A DNA stretch of 64,000 nucleotides, taken from Phytophthora colocasiae. Lineage: Eukaryota > Oomycota > Peronosporomycetes > Peronosporales > Peronosporaceae. The stretch lies in NCBI GenBank assembly GCA_018806915.1, contig JAGKQI010000091.1, positions 558,001 through 622,000 of the forward strand. The letters are read 5' to 3'. The notes under the pieces are model-generated. The model was not told the origin of the DNA and ran no database searches. It saw only the letters and a list, made by a program, of their open reading frames with translations. The position numbers and the translations under genes are program-made. Positions 46,133-55,799 of the stretch are shown here, piece after piece. How positions within the stretch are numbered: position 1 is the first letter of the stretch; each line of letters opens with the position of its first letter.

Positions 46133-46435
46133 ATGAGAATCTCCTTCGCCATCTTCGTTGCTATTGTGACAGCTTTTACTAGTTGTGATCTTGCATCGGC
46201 TTCGAATTCAGCCCAATTGAAGCGGCTTGTCCCTGGGTTGACCAACAACTTGGAGAAGGCGAACGGTGGTGCTCAATTAAGAAACTTGAAGACGAGAGCG
46301 ATGGCTTTTCAAGCGAAGAGAGCGGGTGGCATTGGAACAAGGATCAAGAATGTCCTGAATGGGAATGAGAACTCGCCAAAATGTTCCGATGAGGAACTCT
46401 TTAGAGGGGAAAAGAAGCTTGAGGAAGCCGGGTAA
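46133..46435 (+). CDS. Small secreted protein, effector candidate
   Basis: 100 aa from ATG at 46133. Residues 1-23 are a clear signal peptide (MRISFAIFVAIVTAF, then DLASA before the predicted cut). The mature part is basic and helical (AQLKRLVPGLTNNLEKANGG, RIKNVLNG) and ends with an acidic SDEELFRGEKKLEEAG. There is no RXLR, although GAQLRNL sits where one would be expected, and a weak acidic stretch follows; no LFLAK. An upstream in-frame ATG at 46076 would bury the signal peptide, so 46133 is preferred. It may be a diverged RXLR-type effector or an unrelated secreted peptide; I do not recognise a family. Confidence 0.55.
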   Translation: MRISFAIFVAIVTAFTSCDLASASNSAQLKRLVPGLTNNLEKANGGAQLRNLKTRAMAFQAKRAGGIGTRIKNVLNGNENSPKCSDEELFRGEKKLEEAG

Positions 46436-47024
46436 ATTCTTAGCTAGCCAGAGATCAAATCAACTCCAAAATCACCATAGGTGCACACAGCTCGTTAATT
46501 GATGTCGTCACAACGAGTAGAATTTGCCTTAGATGACATTCACTATGTCTTATTTTATTGATCGACACTCAACCCCAGCTCTTAGGTAGCTAAGAACCAG
46601 CAAAACCACTTCCTTTCTGGTGCTGCCTGTCAACAATAGTCCGGGACAGCTAGCACACGGATTCCCTCCCCTTGCTTCTCCATTCTACCCATTGGCTCAC
46701 CGACATAAGTGGTAATCAGTGGTTCTCTAAGATAATGGGTATTACTAATACCGTATTAGTACTTGTTACGTGGAGCCAAACCTGAGGATCACAATGTGAT
46801 CTGCACTACCTCCTGCTTTACAGATGAAGAATAGCGTTTGCATCAAGAGTAAATGCATTTTGCATAATTTTGTAGCTCTACTTCGTGTACAAATGTTATA
46901 ATCTAGACAAGCACTCTCAAAAAGCCCGACTTCGTGTGTCATTTCACGAGAATCGTCGCAGTCCTCGTATACCCTCGCGACAAATAAATATCTCGGCGTG
47001 AACAAAAACCGTTGATTCCCGTAA
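46436..47024. other. Intergenic spacer
   Basis: No supported ORF. Contains ACTAATACCGTATTAGT, a 17-base near-palindrome near 46744. Confidence 0.45.
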
Positions 47025-47500
47025 AAGTTAACGCCGCGTCCGAGATCAAGTGTCTCGTTCGTAATGTGGACACTCTCTTTTGGACACCTTTGAGCGCAGA
47101 TCATCCCTTGATCTCCTCCTAACGGAGATACGTATCACCCCACGGTTCCTTGCGCTCACGCGAGTAAGCCATAACCCAAGAAGCTGTTTGATCCGAATTT
47201 TTTTTCTGTGGTGCATGATTTACTCACTCCTAACGAGGTCAAACGTGGTTCTACTCCCGGAAATCAACCGACCCAGCTCTTCGCCCATGCTTCGAATGAC
47301 TTGGTACTAACTTCGAGGAAGTTTTCGAAGGAAGCTTCTCTACATCGTATTGTTTGCGTCGGATGGGGGAGTGTGAGAATACCATGCGGCCCGCATGGTA
47401 CAGTATTCATCACGCGGGCTTCCAAGTTTTCCACTATTTCTCGCAAGATGACAAGGCCTAGTGTCCACACTGCTTCTCCGATGTGAAGCCTTTCACTTTG
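47025..47500 (+). pseudogene. Ubiquitin-like/RING family fragment, decayed
   Basis: Two short stretches keep family sequence in the right order: LLLTEIRITPRFLALTRVS (compare LIPELRVTPRFLAIVRV) and TQLFAHASNDLVLTSRKFS (compare SQLFADVSNNAILTVRKLS). The ubiquitin-like domain between them is almost entirely deleted. It is older than the other copies. Confidence 0.6.
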
Positions 47501-47663
47501 GGGTAAGTGTACCGCTCTAAATTTTTGGCTAGTGGTGGCATTACTGTCGAACAAGTGATGATTTGAAAGGAACGTAGTTAAGTCGCCCCAGTTACGCCGG
47601 GGTGATGCAACAACATACAGCTACTTCATCAGATATCACGAGGATGAAGTATTTCGATCTGTT

Positions 47664-48864
47664 CTACACCAGCAGCGCAGGTCTCTCGGGTTCAGGCTCA
47701 TTCTGGTGTTTCTCTGGTGGCCCATTGAAATACTCCAGAACTCCAAATCCTCCCATCACCAATGCTGATCCAAGAATGCATTGCCACGAGAACGCAGTGT
47801 GGTGGAATAGTGTATCAATGACGCCTGAAAGTGGAATAGTCAGCATCACACCAACACTCGTTTCCAATGGCGACGTCCAGCACAGTGACAGTGGCAAGAA
47901 AACATTGAAAACCACCGCCATCATACCGCTCAACAGCAGCAAGAACACCCCGTCACCCGTAACTGGAAACCCCAAAGGCTCGTACATTGAAGAGAAGGGA
48001 CTATAAGCCAAAGCAAAACTCCCTGCGAGCCACAGCGGAATCGTGAACAGTCCAGTGAGTCCCGTCGTTGTCAGTAGAGTAGACGTATCCGTGATATCTT
48101 CACCAACAGCAAGTCGTAGCGCAACCTCGTAGCCTCCATACAGTGCAGCCGATATAACCACCAGAAAACCAGACAATAGACTTGTGCCTTCAATGGCATT
48201 AGCATCGCTTCCGTCTTGGAACATGACGACCATCGTAACCCCCACGAAAGACGTCAAAACACCGCAAATCTTGCCAAAAGACGGTTTTTCATGCAGAAAA
48301 CAGATCGAAAAGCAGTAGACGAACAGCGGAGAACAATTGAAGATGGCTGTGCCTGCCGTCACGCTGACATTGGCCAATGCTGCGTACCAGAAGTAGTCTG
48401 CCAAAAGGTAGAACACACTCAGCCAAGCCGAAATGCGACAGAGTTTCTGGAACGGAATGACCGAGTGGCGCTTGAGTACTGTGACAATATCAAGTCCAGC
48501 GTATCTGTTCTCTGCTCTACCTTCAAGCCAATGATAGCCAAACACCAAAGGTAGTACGAGCGAGGTGATGGTGTGGTTGAAACACACAATGAAGAACGGT
48601 TTGTCGAACCGTACTACCTCCTGAAGAGCTTGAGAAGCTTCAGATTGCAATACCCACGACCACACCAACGCTGCAATAGGTAATAGAATAATATTAATAA
48701 AATCAATATAAACACAATAAACTGTAGTATTTCTTACCGAAGAGTGCGAAAAGTCCGACATGTTTCGTGTGAACCCACTGCTTGGTCTCCACTTCTGTAG
48801 GTGACGCTAACAACTTGGTTGTTTCACTGGTAGAAGCTTTAGAAGCGGAAGGAGTAAACGCCAT
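47664..48864 (-). CDS. Drug/metabolite transporter (DMT/EamA-like, SLC35F-type)
   Basis: Two exons: 48864-48738 and 48670-47664, with a 67-bp intron (GTAAGA...TTGCAG). The start at 48864 gives a polar N-terminus ending HVGLFALF, which joins in frame to ALVWSWVLQSEASQ. About ten hydrophobic helices follow, including DYFWYAALANVSVTAGTAIF, NCSPLFVYCFSICFLHE, GVLTSFVGVTMVVMFQDG and the repeat half LCWTSPLETSVGVMLTIPLSG; the pattern fits the DMT superfamily, about 378 aa. Residues are consistent with a solute transporter in plasma or organelle membrane; substrate unknown. The interrupted paralogue at 34190-40860 has additional introns. Confidence 0.82.
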
Positions 48865-49037
48865 CACTGGTTATTAACAGAGACTAAGGAGAAGTGAGGA
48901 TAATGAAAAGCTAATACGTCCTCAAGTCATCCTACCCTCGAGGATGAGCAGGATTCACTTGATAATATTATCCGATCAGAATCACACAGAATAAAAGATA
49001 GTACGGTACTACTGAAAGGGTTATTTGTGCTGTTCAA
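48865..49037. other. Short spacer between transporter and NLP gene
   Basis: 5' flank of the transporter and 3' flank of the NLP gene; nothing else seen. Confidence 0.4.
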
Positions 49038-50069
49038 CTAGAACGGCCAGGCATTCTCAAGCTTTGACATGAAACTGCCGTCGTTAAATGGTGTGTTGGC
49101 ATCGCCGAAGCTGACCGAGTTGAGAGCTCTACGGGCATCCTCCGTCATCTGATTCCACATGATCAGGTCTTGGAACGAACCACCATCGCCAGTAGCGTCC
49201 AGATCATGGTTTAGAGGCCAGGAGTGCTTGTAGCGCACCTTGAGACTCGTACCATCGATATCCCATTCCGGACACGGGTTGAATTTCCTGTAGCCGCCGT
49301 GAGAAGACACGGAACAGCCCAAAATCTTCGGTTCCGGTACAGCTGGGTTGTTAATGAACACAATAGCGTGCTCCCAGTCGTGACGGTGACCCAATCCTGG
49401 TGAAGGCGAGTCTTTCGGGAAGTACCATGAGTACATGATAGCCCATACCCCTCGGATCCACGTCGAACGGCCGTAAACTTGGGAACCGTAGCCAGATCCT
49501 CCGCAGTTGCCTCTAGACTTACCAGTAGGCTTCAAGCCACCGCCAGTCTCCCCATACTCATTCACAGCAGGATAAGGCTCGCAACCAGTTCGGATTTGGA
49601 TCTGAGGTTTGAACTTGACGCCAGCTTTCTCGGAGATCGTAACTGGTTCGGGCTGAGGAAACGGCTTTACATGGTCGTGATCGATCCACTTATCGACCCA
49701 TGGACCAGGGTCCGGGGTGGGGGCAGGAGTAGGAGCAGGCGTCGGGGCAGGAGTAGGAGCAGGCGTCGGGGCAGGAGTAGGAGCAGGCGTCGGGGCAAGT
49801 GTGGGCGCTGGGGTCGGAGCTTCTGTTTGTCGAGGGTCCGGCCTCATGGTCGTTCCGGGGGGGAGAGTTACGTTTCGACGAGTAGCGGACGGAGCGAGTG
49901 TTAACTCACTATAGTCGATGTACTTGATGGTAGGTTTGGGAGTCTCAATGGAGTCTTGAGTCTGCGATTCAGCGCCGACTTGGACTTCATTTTGGGCATG
50001 AGAACCGTCTTGGGCTTGAACGGTAGCAAACACTGCGATACCAGTCCAGAGGACAACGATGAGCTTCAT
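49038..50069 (-). CDS. NLP: necrosis- and ethylene-inducing-like protein, type 1
   Basis: 343 aa if started at 50069, where a signal peptide follows at once ([19 protein letters not shown]). A longer in-frame ATG at 50258 would put 63 residues before the signal peptide and is rejected. Residues ~75-125 are a Thr/Pro/Ala linker with repeated APTP units coded by 24-bp tandem repeats. The NPP1 domain follows (~125-343), with the heptapeptide GHRHDWE, upstream [11 protein letters not shown], and the conserved cysteine pair around [16 protein letters not shown] and NCGG, as in type 1 NLPs. This family of secreted proteins binds plant sphingolipids and damages dicot plasma membranes; several members are non-cytolytic. 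The domain is full length with no break. Whether this copy is cytolytic cannot be told by eye. Confidence 0.9.
   Translation of the reverse strand: MKLIVVLWTGIAVFATVQAQDGSHAQNEVQVGAESQTQDSIETPKPTIKYIDYSELTLAPSATRRNVTLPPGTTMRPDPRQTEAPTPAPTLAPTPAPTPAPTPAPTPAPTPAPTPAPTPDPGPWVDKWIDHDHVKPFPQPEPVTISEKAGVKFKPQIQIRTGCEPYPAVNEYGETGGGLKPTGKSRGNCGGSGYGSQVYGRSTWIRGVWAIMYSWYFPKDSPSPGLGHRHDWEHAIVFINNPAVPEPKILGCSVSSHGGYRKFNPCPEWDIDGTSLKVRYKHSWPLNHDLDATGDGGSFQDLIMWNQMTEDARRALNSVSFGDANTPFNDGSFMSKLENAWPF
49715..49815. repeat. 24-bp tandem repeat coding the NLP linker
   Basis: Plus-strand unit GGGGCAGGAGTAGGAGCAGG plus CGTC, three full copies with degenerate flanking units, coding APTPAPTP on the minus strand. 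Such repeats change copy number easily. Confidence 0.85.
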
Positions 50070-50366
50070 ATTGACGAAGGAAAAGTTGTTGATTTTTGAA
50101 TTGCAGGGGAAATTGGAGAATGACGGATTGTTGGCAGGAGGGTGGACGGGTGTACCGTACACTGTGCGATTCCTGTTCGCGGAGGCGATCTCATCACAGA
50201 GTAAATCCTGGTTATAGAGCTTGGACCGAAGAGGACAGACCTGTAATTTGCTCATCACAAAGCAACTTATGGTAGTACCTGTATGTATATCCAGGATACT
50301 GCATTGTCCTTTTGGGTATAACGTTGAGTGAATAAATCTCTCATTATGTCACGATCAGCAGCTAAT

Positions 50367-50425
50367 CAGTTCATCCTTACCGCATGGTTTCGAGAATCTC
50401 GAAACCATGCGGTAAGGATGAACTG
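50367..50425. repeat. Perfect 59-base inverted repeat upstream of the NLP gene
   Basis: Arms of 29 bases (starting CAGTTCATCCTTACCGCATG) are exact complements across a single-base spacer at 50396. It lies 298 bp upstream of the NLP start and before the lectin relic. It could extrude a cruciform or, if transcribed, fold as a hairpin; it could also be the scar of an inverted duplication or a transposon. The flank 50070-50366 shows no ORF. Confidence 0.9.
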
Positions 50426-50899
50426 GTGAACGAGATGCGACGTTTGTTTACGGTACGTTGTCTTCGAATTGCATGTAGGGTAAACATGCGAACCGCTTCG
50501 AAGTTACTGCCACTTCAGGTTTTGACCAATTCGATCGCACCCTATCAAAAATTACTCCGAGTTCAGTAACCCCGCTTTCAACGTGCGTCACGGTAGCTGC
50601 AGCGTTTTCGCTTGCCAAGAAGCTTCACGACGGCCATCTGCTACTCTCGATGATGTAACTTGTGCTGGTAAAAAGTATTGAGTCTCAAAAAAAGGAGTCA
50701 CGTCAAAGTGACTTCAACCACAAACGGCAATCGATTGTTCGACGTACGTGTAGATGACCTGCCTATCCATCACCAGGGCTTTGGCCTTACCGCAGCACGC
50801 GAACAATACCTACTACCTAAGCTCTGCAGCCACATTGAAAATTCTTGTCCCTACCGGCAAAACAAGATCTTCTCAAAGTTCCCATTTGAATGGCACTCC

Positions 50900-51478
50900 A
50901 GACAGCAGGTCGGATCCTTAAGTTTATACGAGTTTAAACTTGTTGCTGCAGGAGACGTGGTCCATCCCAGGTTATTTGGTGGCCCACACAGGGATCACTA
51001 CTCAGACGAACCTTCAGTTGTGGCTGGACAAACGGCGTCTTCAATCACAATTCGCGCTAGAGCTCGAGTTGACGGTATCACACTGGAAATCTCGAGTTCC
51101 AACGCCTCAGACTTTCACTCATGGCTACGGTGGAATAAGCGACAGTATGAACATGGGTCCTGAGGAATACATCATGTCCGTGGAGGTCCATTTCAACAAG
51201 AACAGACGTACAAATGATCATACGCGAGTATTCTACCTTAAGTTCGTCACGAACACTGGTAATTCGGTATCTGGTGGTTCACAAACCGACTCCATCGGAC
51301 TCGCTACTGCACCGGCGGGCTACCAACTAGCAGGGTTGACGGTGGGCAGATTGATTTTCTAGGTGCAATTTGGGCACCACTTCCTGCTGAGGATGGTCCT
51401 GGGACCGTTGTTCCAGCCAATATTCCAGAACCAGAAACCCCAGTTTCGTCTGTGGTGGCGGGACGGGCTTTTTTATGA
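50900..51478 (+). pseudogene. Jacalin-like lectin domain, frameshifted
   Basis: Three frames give one domain in order: FGGPHRDHYSDE with SITIRARARVDGITLE, then TFTHGYGGISDSMNMGPEEY with FYLKFVTNTGNSVSGG and LAGLTVG, then QIDFLGAIWAPLPAED to a stop at 51478. The pattern (start G-G, repeated beta strands with an inner VD, T-G-N-S-VSGG, final G-x-I-D-x-LGAIW) is that of jacalin-type, carbohydrate-binding lectins; oomycetes have many secreted ones. Frame changes near 51100 and 51350 break it. The 5' part (50678-50900) is in one frame but has no signal peptide. Confidence 0.6.
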
Positions 51479-52987
51479 AGAACGGTGTCTGCTTTCTGAG
51501 GAACAGCTAGAAAAGGATGATAATTGAGGAACAGCGGCGAAATGGATGCTCGCTGAGTAATTTCCAACAACCAAGTCAAACACTATGCAATGCGTGTATA
51601 TTCTACATCTAGACGGTAGTCTCGAACGGAATGGGCTCAGTTACATTTACGCCGTGAATGTAAGCTGCATGAACGAGCTCAGCAAGAGCTTCGCACTCAA
51701 CGAGAACTTCTCGCTTGTTCGAAAACTTAACCAGCCAAAGGTAAATGCCTTTTTCTTCCGTCCAAGAGAATACATTCCCCAGCAAAAATGGCTTGGTCCG
51801 TCAGGGTCTGTTGCGTTTACTGGAAATTCCTTCATCACGTTCCATTGAAGTGGAGATGCAGTTCAACAAAGTACTGGAAGCTCGAGATAGGAAGCGGCCA
51901 GTCTACTCGATGTCCGATCTTGATACGGAACATCAGTAGAGAATGAGGAAGAAGATGCGAATCGTTGATAAATACCTCGTAGCCCACTCCATCGTTGACT
52001 GCGTGCTTTTCGCCGTATACTTGGCTCGACGTCCCGGAAGGTGAAGACAACCAGCGGAGTGACGAAGCCAACGCGGTGGGCGACTTAATGAAGGTCATCA
52101 CGGACAGAAATTCAGACATCAGTTGTCCTTCTCGCATGTTGAAACTCTTCCTAGCGAATAGAGACCACGGCCGCAGTCCATGTCTGACGGAGGCCGAGGT
52201 GGCGAGTGGCATTCCTTCGATGCTGATATCGCCTTGTAGAACCATAGCTGCTATCACGTGCGAGCATTGCCAGCCATTGTGTGCAAACGTTTTGCAATCA
52301 CAAGCATATTTACTCCTGATGCTTTCGATCTATACGCAGCAAACACAATCAATTTAAGCGGATTCATTAGAAGAAAATAATTGTTGACGGAACCCACATA
52401 CCTTTTCAGCTGAAAACTTACGCGTTGGGGCTAATCCATTTAGTTTGTCCAGGTGAAGAACGCGGACTTGGTGCAGTGATAAGCAGTAAAGCTCGGCTTT
52501 AAAGACCGTGGTGTCCACGGGAAGTTTTCCGTTGAGGGAGTTCAGATACCTAAAGGTAAGCTCAGCATACAAGTGTGAGATTGTGGCGACGCCACGGCAA
52601 CCATGATTGCGGGCTTGCATTGGAGCCAGCTTCCCACCAGCAACTGGAGTTTGGATAGCAGTGCCAACAATCTAGCAGATAGCGGATACCGTACTGCTAT
52701 CTGTACCCGGCTTCGGCACGGAGCAGAAGCTTTGGCTTACGCCACGGGATGCTCTCCCTGGACTGCCTGATGGCAGGCGAGAGCACACCAGTTAAAGGAA
52801 TCACTATTGCTTTTGCATTAAGATCAATACACCTTGGTCTTTGCGGGAGTTCCAGCTTCCAAACAGTGTTTTCGAGTTTGGGAACGGTACAGAGATCGAA
52901 CACCACTTAATTATGATTGTGCGTTGCAATGCGTTGACGATTGATAGCTGTTCCATGGATATTGCTTGCAGAGACAGTAAACTTAGG
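51479..52987. other. No gene assigned
   Basis: Many overlapping ORFs of 60-140 aa on both strands, none with a recognisable domain. A stretch at 51835-51940 (VEMQFNKVLEAR) faintly resembles a lectin strand, too weak to call. Confidence 0.4.
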
Positions 52988-53469
52988 TGCGTTGAAGAGA
53001 ATTGCCTTCAGCACTTTGGAACTTTCACTGAGTAATCGTTCTTTTTGTTTCGAAAATTGAGAGTATAGCGAACGAGGCTTGATAGTGAAGTGAGTAGGAG
53101 GAAGTAAATCCAAAAGTGAGTTTATTGAGTTAGCCCGCATTCACTAATCTACCCTTGCTCTCCTTGAGCTCCCCTTGTAGACCTTTGTGAAACGGGAACG
53201 CTTGATGTAACGGGAACGCCTTGTGAAACGGGAACGCTTGATGTAACGGGAACGATTGATGTAACGGGAACGATTTGTGCACATCTTGAGATCAGCAAAT
53301 TGAAGTTCTCGTCCAATCAGAATAGTGTATCCAAGGTAGACCGCCAATCGTATTGCAGCATCCACGCGTCTTCCACTGTTGTCCTCACTTGGCACGCGTT
53401 GTGCGCGTGAAAGCTGCGTGCTTCGAGGTAGGGACCCAGTATAGGAGACGGCGAAGTGCAATCTCAACA
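52988..53469 (-). repeat. Copia LTR
   Basis: On the minus strand it starts TGTTGAGAT (53469) directly after the Pol stop and ends near TCTTCAACGCA (52988), with AATAAA inside at about 53120. The outer edge is approximate because no second LTR is present. Confidence 0.6.
53177..53276. repeat. Tandem 16-18-bp repeats in the Copia LTR
   Basis: At least six units of the form TGTAACGGGAACG or TGAAACGGGAACG with spacers TTGA or CCTTG. Units alternate in type. On the minus strand this is CGTTCCCGTT. Position in the first half of the LTR (U3) fits a repeated enhancer-like element; that role is inferred. Confidence 0.8.
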
Positions 53470-53476
53470 CCCACAC

Positions 53477-55153
53477 TCAATTCGACGTCTCGAACTTGGG
53501 AATGACGTTGCTGCGTTCCATCAAGTAGCGCAACGTCTTGGAAGAGAGGCCCTTGGTCAAGTAGTCCGCTAGTTGGTTCTTAGACTCCTGGTAGGTCAGC
53601 TCAACCTCGCCACTGGCAATCTTCTCTCGGATGAAATGGTAGCGAATGTCGATGTGCTTGGTGCGAGCTTGATAACCGACATTCTTCGCCAAAGCCATGG
53701 CACCCTGGTTGTCCTCGTAGATCACCGTAGGGTCCACTTGCTTTGCACCAATGTCCTTGAGTAGTCGACGCAGCCATACTACTTCTTTGATGCACTCACT
53801 CAGAGCCATGTACTCTGCCTCAGTAGAACTCAGTGCGACCATTTTCTGGAACGTCGAACGCCACACCACCGGAGCACCACACATCATGAGCATCATTCCG
53901 CTCACTGAGCGTCTGTCGTCACGGTTACCGGCCCAGTCAGCATCCGAGTAAGCCGTCATCTCAGTTCCCAGTAGGCCATCGTACATGATACCCACTTCCT
54001 TGGTCTTCAGCAGGTAGCGCACCACCTTGACTCCCGCATTCCAATGCGCCTCACCTGGGTTTTCCAGGAAGCGACTCAACTTGGCAACAGCAACCGCAAT
54101 GTCAGGTCGTGTTCCGCATGTCAGATACATGAGGCTACCGATGAGCGATCGGTAGGGCCTTGACTTCATCTTGGCCTTGTACTCCTCTGTCTGCGTGCCG
54201 TCGTCCTTGGTCAAGTGAAGACTTGGATCCAGTGGCATCAGGCTTGGCTTCGCGTTTTCTTGACCGAATTTCTTGATGATCGACTCTGTATATGCGCGTT
54301 GAGAGATGGCCAATGTTTTATTGTCCATATCGTAGTCGATCTCAATCCCGAGAATAAATCGAGCGCGTCCGAGATCCTTGATCCGGAATTTGTCCGCGAT
54401 GCCAGCCTTCACTGACGCGATGACACCCTTGTCCTTTGAAGCAATCAGCATGTCGTCGACGTAAAGACACACGATACATTCATCGTCACCATCACCTCGG
54501 GTGTATACACAGGGATCAGCATCAGCCGCCTTGAAACCCATGTCTTTTAAGTGACCATCGATCGTCTCGTTCCAAACACGAGATGCTTGCTTCAGGCCAT
54601 ACAAACTTTGCAGGAGTAGGCAGACGACGTCTTCTTCACCTTCAGCATCGGCCATCGTCAGGAGCTCACGCAGACCTTCAGGCAATTCCATGTAAATCTC
54701 TTCGTCGAGCTTTCCATACAGGAACGCCGTATCCACGTCGCATTGCTCGATCTCAAATCCTTCAGCACAGCACTTAGCCAGCACAGCACGGATCGAATTC
54801 AGGTATGCCACTGGCGCGTACGTCTCTTCATAGTCAATCCCGTGACGCTGAGAGTACCCCTTGGCGACGAGACGAGCCTTGTGCCGGGTCACTTCTCCTT
54901 TCTCGTTGCGCTTCAACGCGAACACCCACCGACATCCGATCGGGCGCTGGTGAGCCGGTCTTGGTACCAGCTTCCATGTCTTGTTTGCAGTAAGTGACTC
55001 CAATTCACTTGCAATTGCCTTCTTCCATTCATCGCTGTCCTCGCCTGACGTCGCCTCTGTATACGTCTTGGGGACTTCCTCCGATGCAGCCATAGCTTGG
55101 CCACCTTCAAGTGCGAGCAGTTCGCCACTTGGTTTAACCCTTTCTTGTGTCAT
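53477..55153 (-). CDS. Copia RT / RNase H (RVT_2), partial Pol
   Basis: 558 aa open frame. RVT_2 with NKTWKLVPRPAHQRPIGCRW, KARLVAKGYSQ, VDTAFLYGKLDEEIYMELPEG, LYVDDMLIA (the YVDD catalytic site) and KFRIKDLGRARFILGIEI. The Copia RNase H follows, with YSDADWAGNRDDRRSVSG, LSSTEAEYMALSE and YEDNQGAMALAKN, ending ADYLTKGL. It is complete over these domains, but the ATG at 55153 is probably only an internal methionine of a longer polyprotein whose upstream frame is separated by a short break (55192-55154). Confidence 0.9.
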   Translation of the reverse strand: MTQERVKPSGELLALEGGQAMAASEEVPKTYTEATSGEDSDEWKKAIASELESLTANKTWKLVPRPAHQRPIGCRWVFALKRNEKGEVTRHKARLVAKGYSQRHGIDYEETYAPVAYLNSIRAVLAKCCAEGFEIEQCDVDTAFLYGKLDEEIYMELPEGLRELLTMADAEGEEDVVCLLLQSLYGLKQASRVWNETIDGHLKDMGFKAADADPCVYTRGDGDDECIVCLYVDDMLIASKDKGVIASVKAGIADKFRIKDLGRARFILGIEIDYDMDNKTLAISQRAYTESIIKKFGQENAKPSLMPLDPSLHLTKDDGTQTEEYKAKMKSRPYRSLIGSLMYLTCGTRPDIAVAVAKLSRFLENPGEAHWNAGVKVVRYLLKTKEVGIMYDGLLGTEMTAYSDADWAGNRDDRRSVSGMMLMMCGAPVVWRSTFQKMVALSSTEAEYMALSECIKEVVWLRRLLKDIGAKQVDPTVIYEDNQGAMALAKNVGYQARTKHIDIRYHFIREKIASGEVELTYQESKNQLADYLTKGLSSKTLRYLMERSNVIPKFETSN

Positions 55154-55192
55154 CTTCTGACGCTTGGTCCCCGTGGTTGACGGCAGGATAAT

Positions 55193-55573
55193 CTACTTCT
55201 TGGTTGCGCCAGCCTCTTCAGGATCGTCAATTTCGTCGATGTTACGAGTACGCGAACGAGTAATCATGGGATGGGTGGACTCGTAAGGGATGATTTGACT
55301 GTTCACGTCACGTTGAAGTGGAATGACGTCAGCACCTTCAACAACGACCGGAACAATCTCCATTGAACCCTTGGACGGTTGTCCACTCATGACAGGCACG
55401 TTGGTTGCTGGTTCATCTTCATCCTGTACCATGAGGTGCTGGGGATTGGTCGTTTCGATGAACTTCACAGTGCGAACGATTTGCACCTTACCCGTTGACA
55501 CATTGAGGACTCGGTAGCCCTTCACACCATCCTCGTATCCAAGGAAACGACATGTGAACGCTTTGGCATCCAA
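55193..55573 (-). pseudogene. Copia integrase C-terminal fragment and linker
   Basis: LDAKAFTCRFLGYEDGVKGY with RVLNVSTGKVQIVRTVKF is the standard Copia integrase end. A stop at 55193 (after GATKK) separates it from the RT frame. Confidence 0.75.
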
Positions 55574-55613
55574 CTTGCGACGCTTCTCGTCGGGGATGTG
55601 AGCGTCTCATGTC

Positions 55614-55651
55614 GTCACAAGGGTGTGCTCAAAAGATTGGCCTAGAAGCAG
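55614..55651 (+). pseudogene. Ubiquitin-like/RING copy C, 5' scrap
   Basis: 38 bp (GTCACAAGGGTGTGCTCAAA onward) match 43559-43596 of member A with one change. The rest of this copy resumes at 60955 beyond the inserted element. Confidence 0.8.
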
Positions 55652-55799
55652 TACAGTGCACACGGTAATTAGTCTAGGTTGCAAAATAATCTCATACGCT
55701 AAATAATCTCACTGCACTTTACCGAGACTAATTACCGTGTACAAGAATTTTGGAAATGCAAAATTAATCTCACTCCATAAAGTTCATAAATAATCTCAG

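Larger units (their letters stand above)
52988..55610 (-). mobile_element. Copia LTR retrotransposon, 5'-truncated
   Basis: Minus strand: end of integrase (55573-55193), RT/RNase H (55153-53477), then a 3' LTR to 52988. Gag, protease and most of integrase are missing; sequence changes at about 55610 to a fragment of the ubiquitin-like gene family. The truncation is probably a deletion or rearrangement rather than incomplete insertion, because the 3' side is LTR-ended. Confidence 0.85.

Noticed and set aside
46133..46435. RXLR effector call
   Set aside because: No R-x-L-R is present; GAQLRNL is only similar in place, so the call is limited to small secreted protein.
49479..49914. Plus-strand ORFs with Gly/Val/Ala or Arg/Ser repeats
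   Set aside because: Antisense shadows of the 24-bp repeats coding the NLP linker.
49038..50258. Longer NLP start at 50258
   Set aside because: It would place 63 polar residues before a textbook signal peptide; the start at 50069 is preferred.
51835..52257. 140-aa minus-strand ORF as a gene
   Set aside because: No recognisable domain and it overlaps equally long ORFs on the other strand.
53177..53276. Regular repeats that could suggest a CRISPR array
   Set aside because: Units are 16-18 bp with 4-5-bp spacers, inside a Copia LTR in a eukaryotic genome; not a CRISPR.
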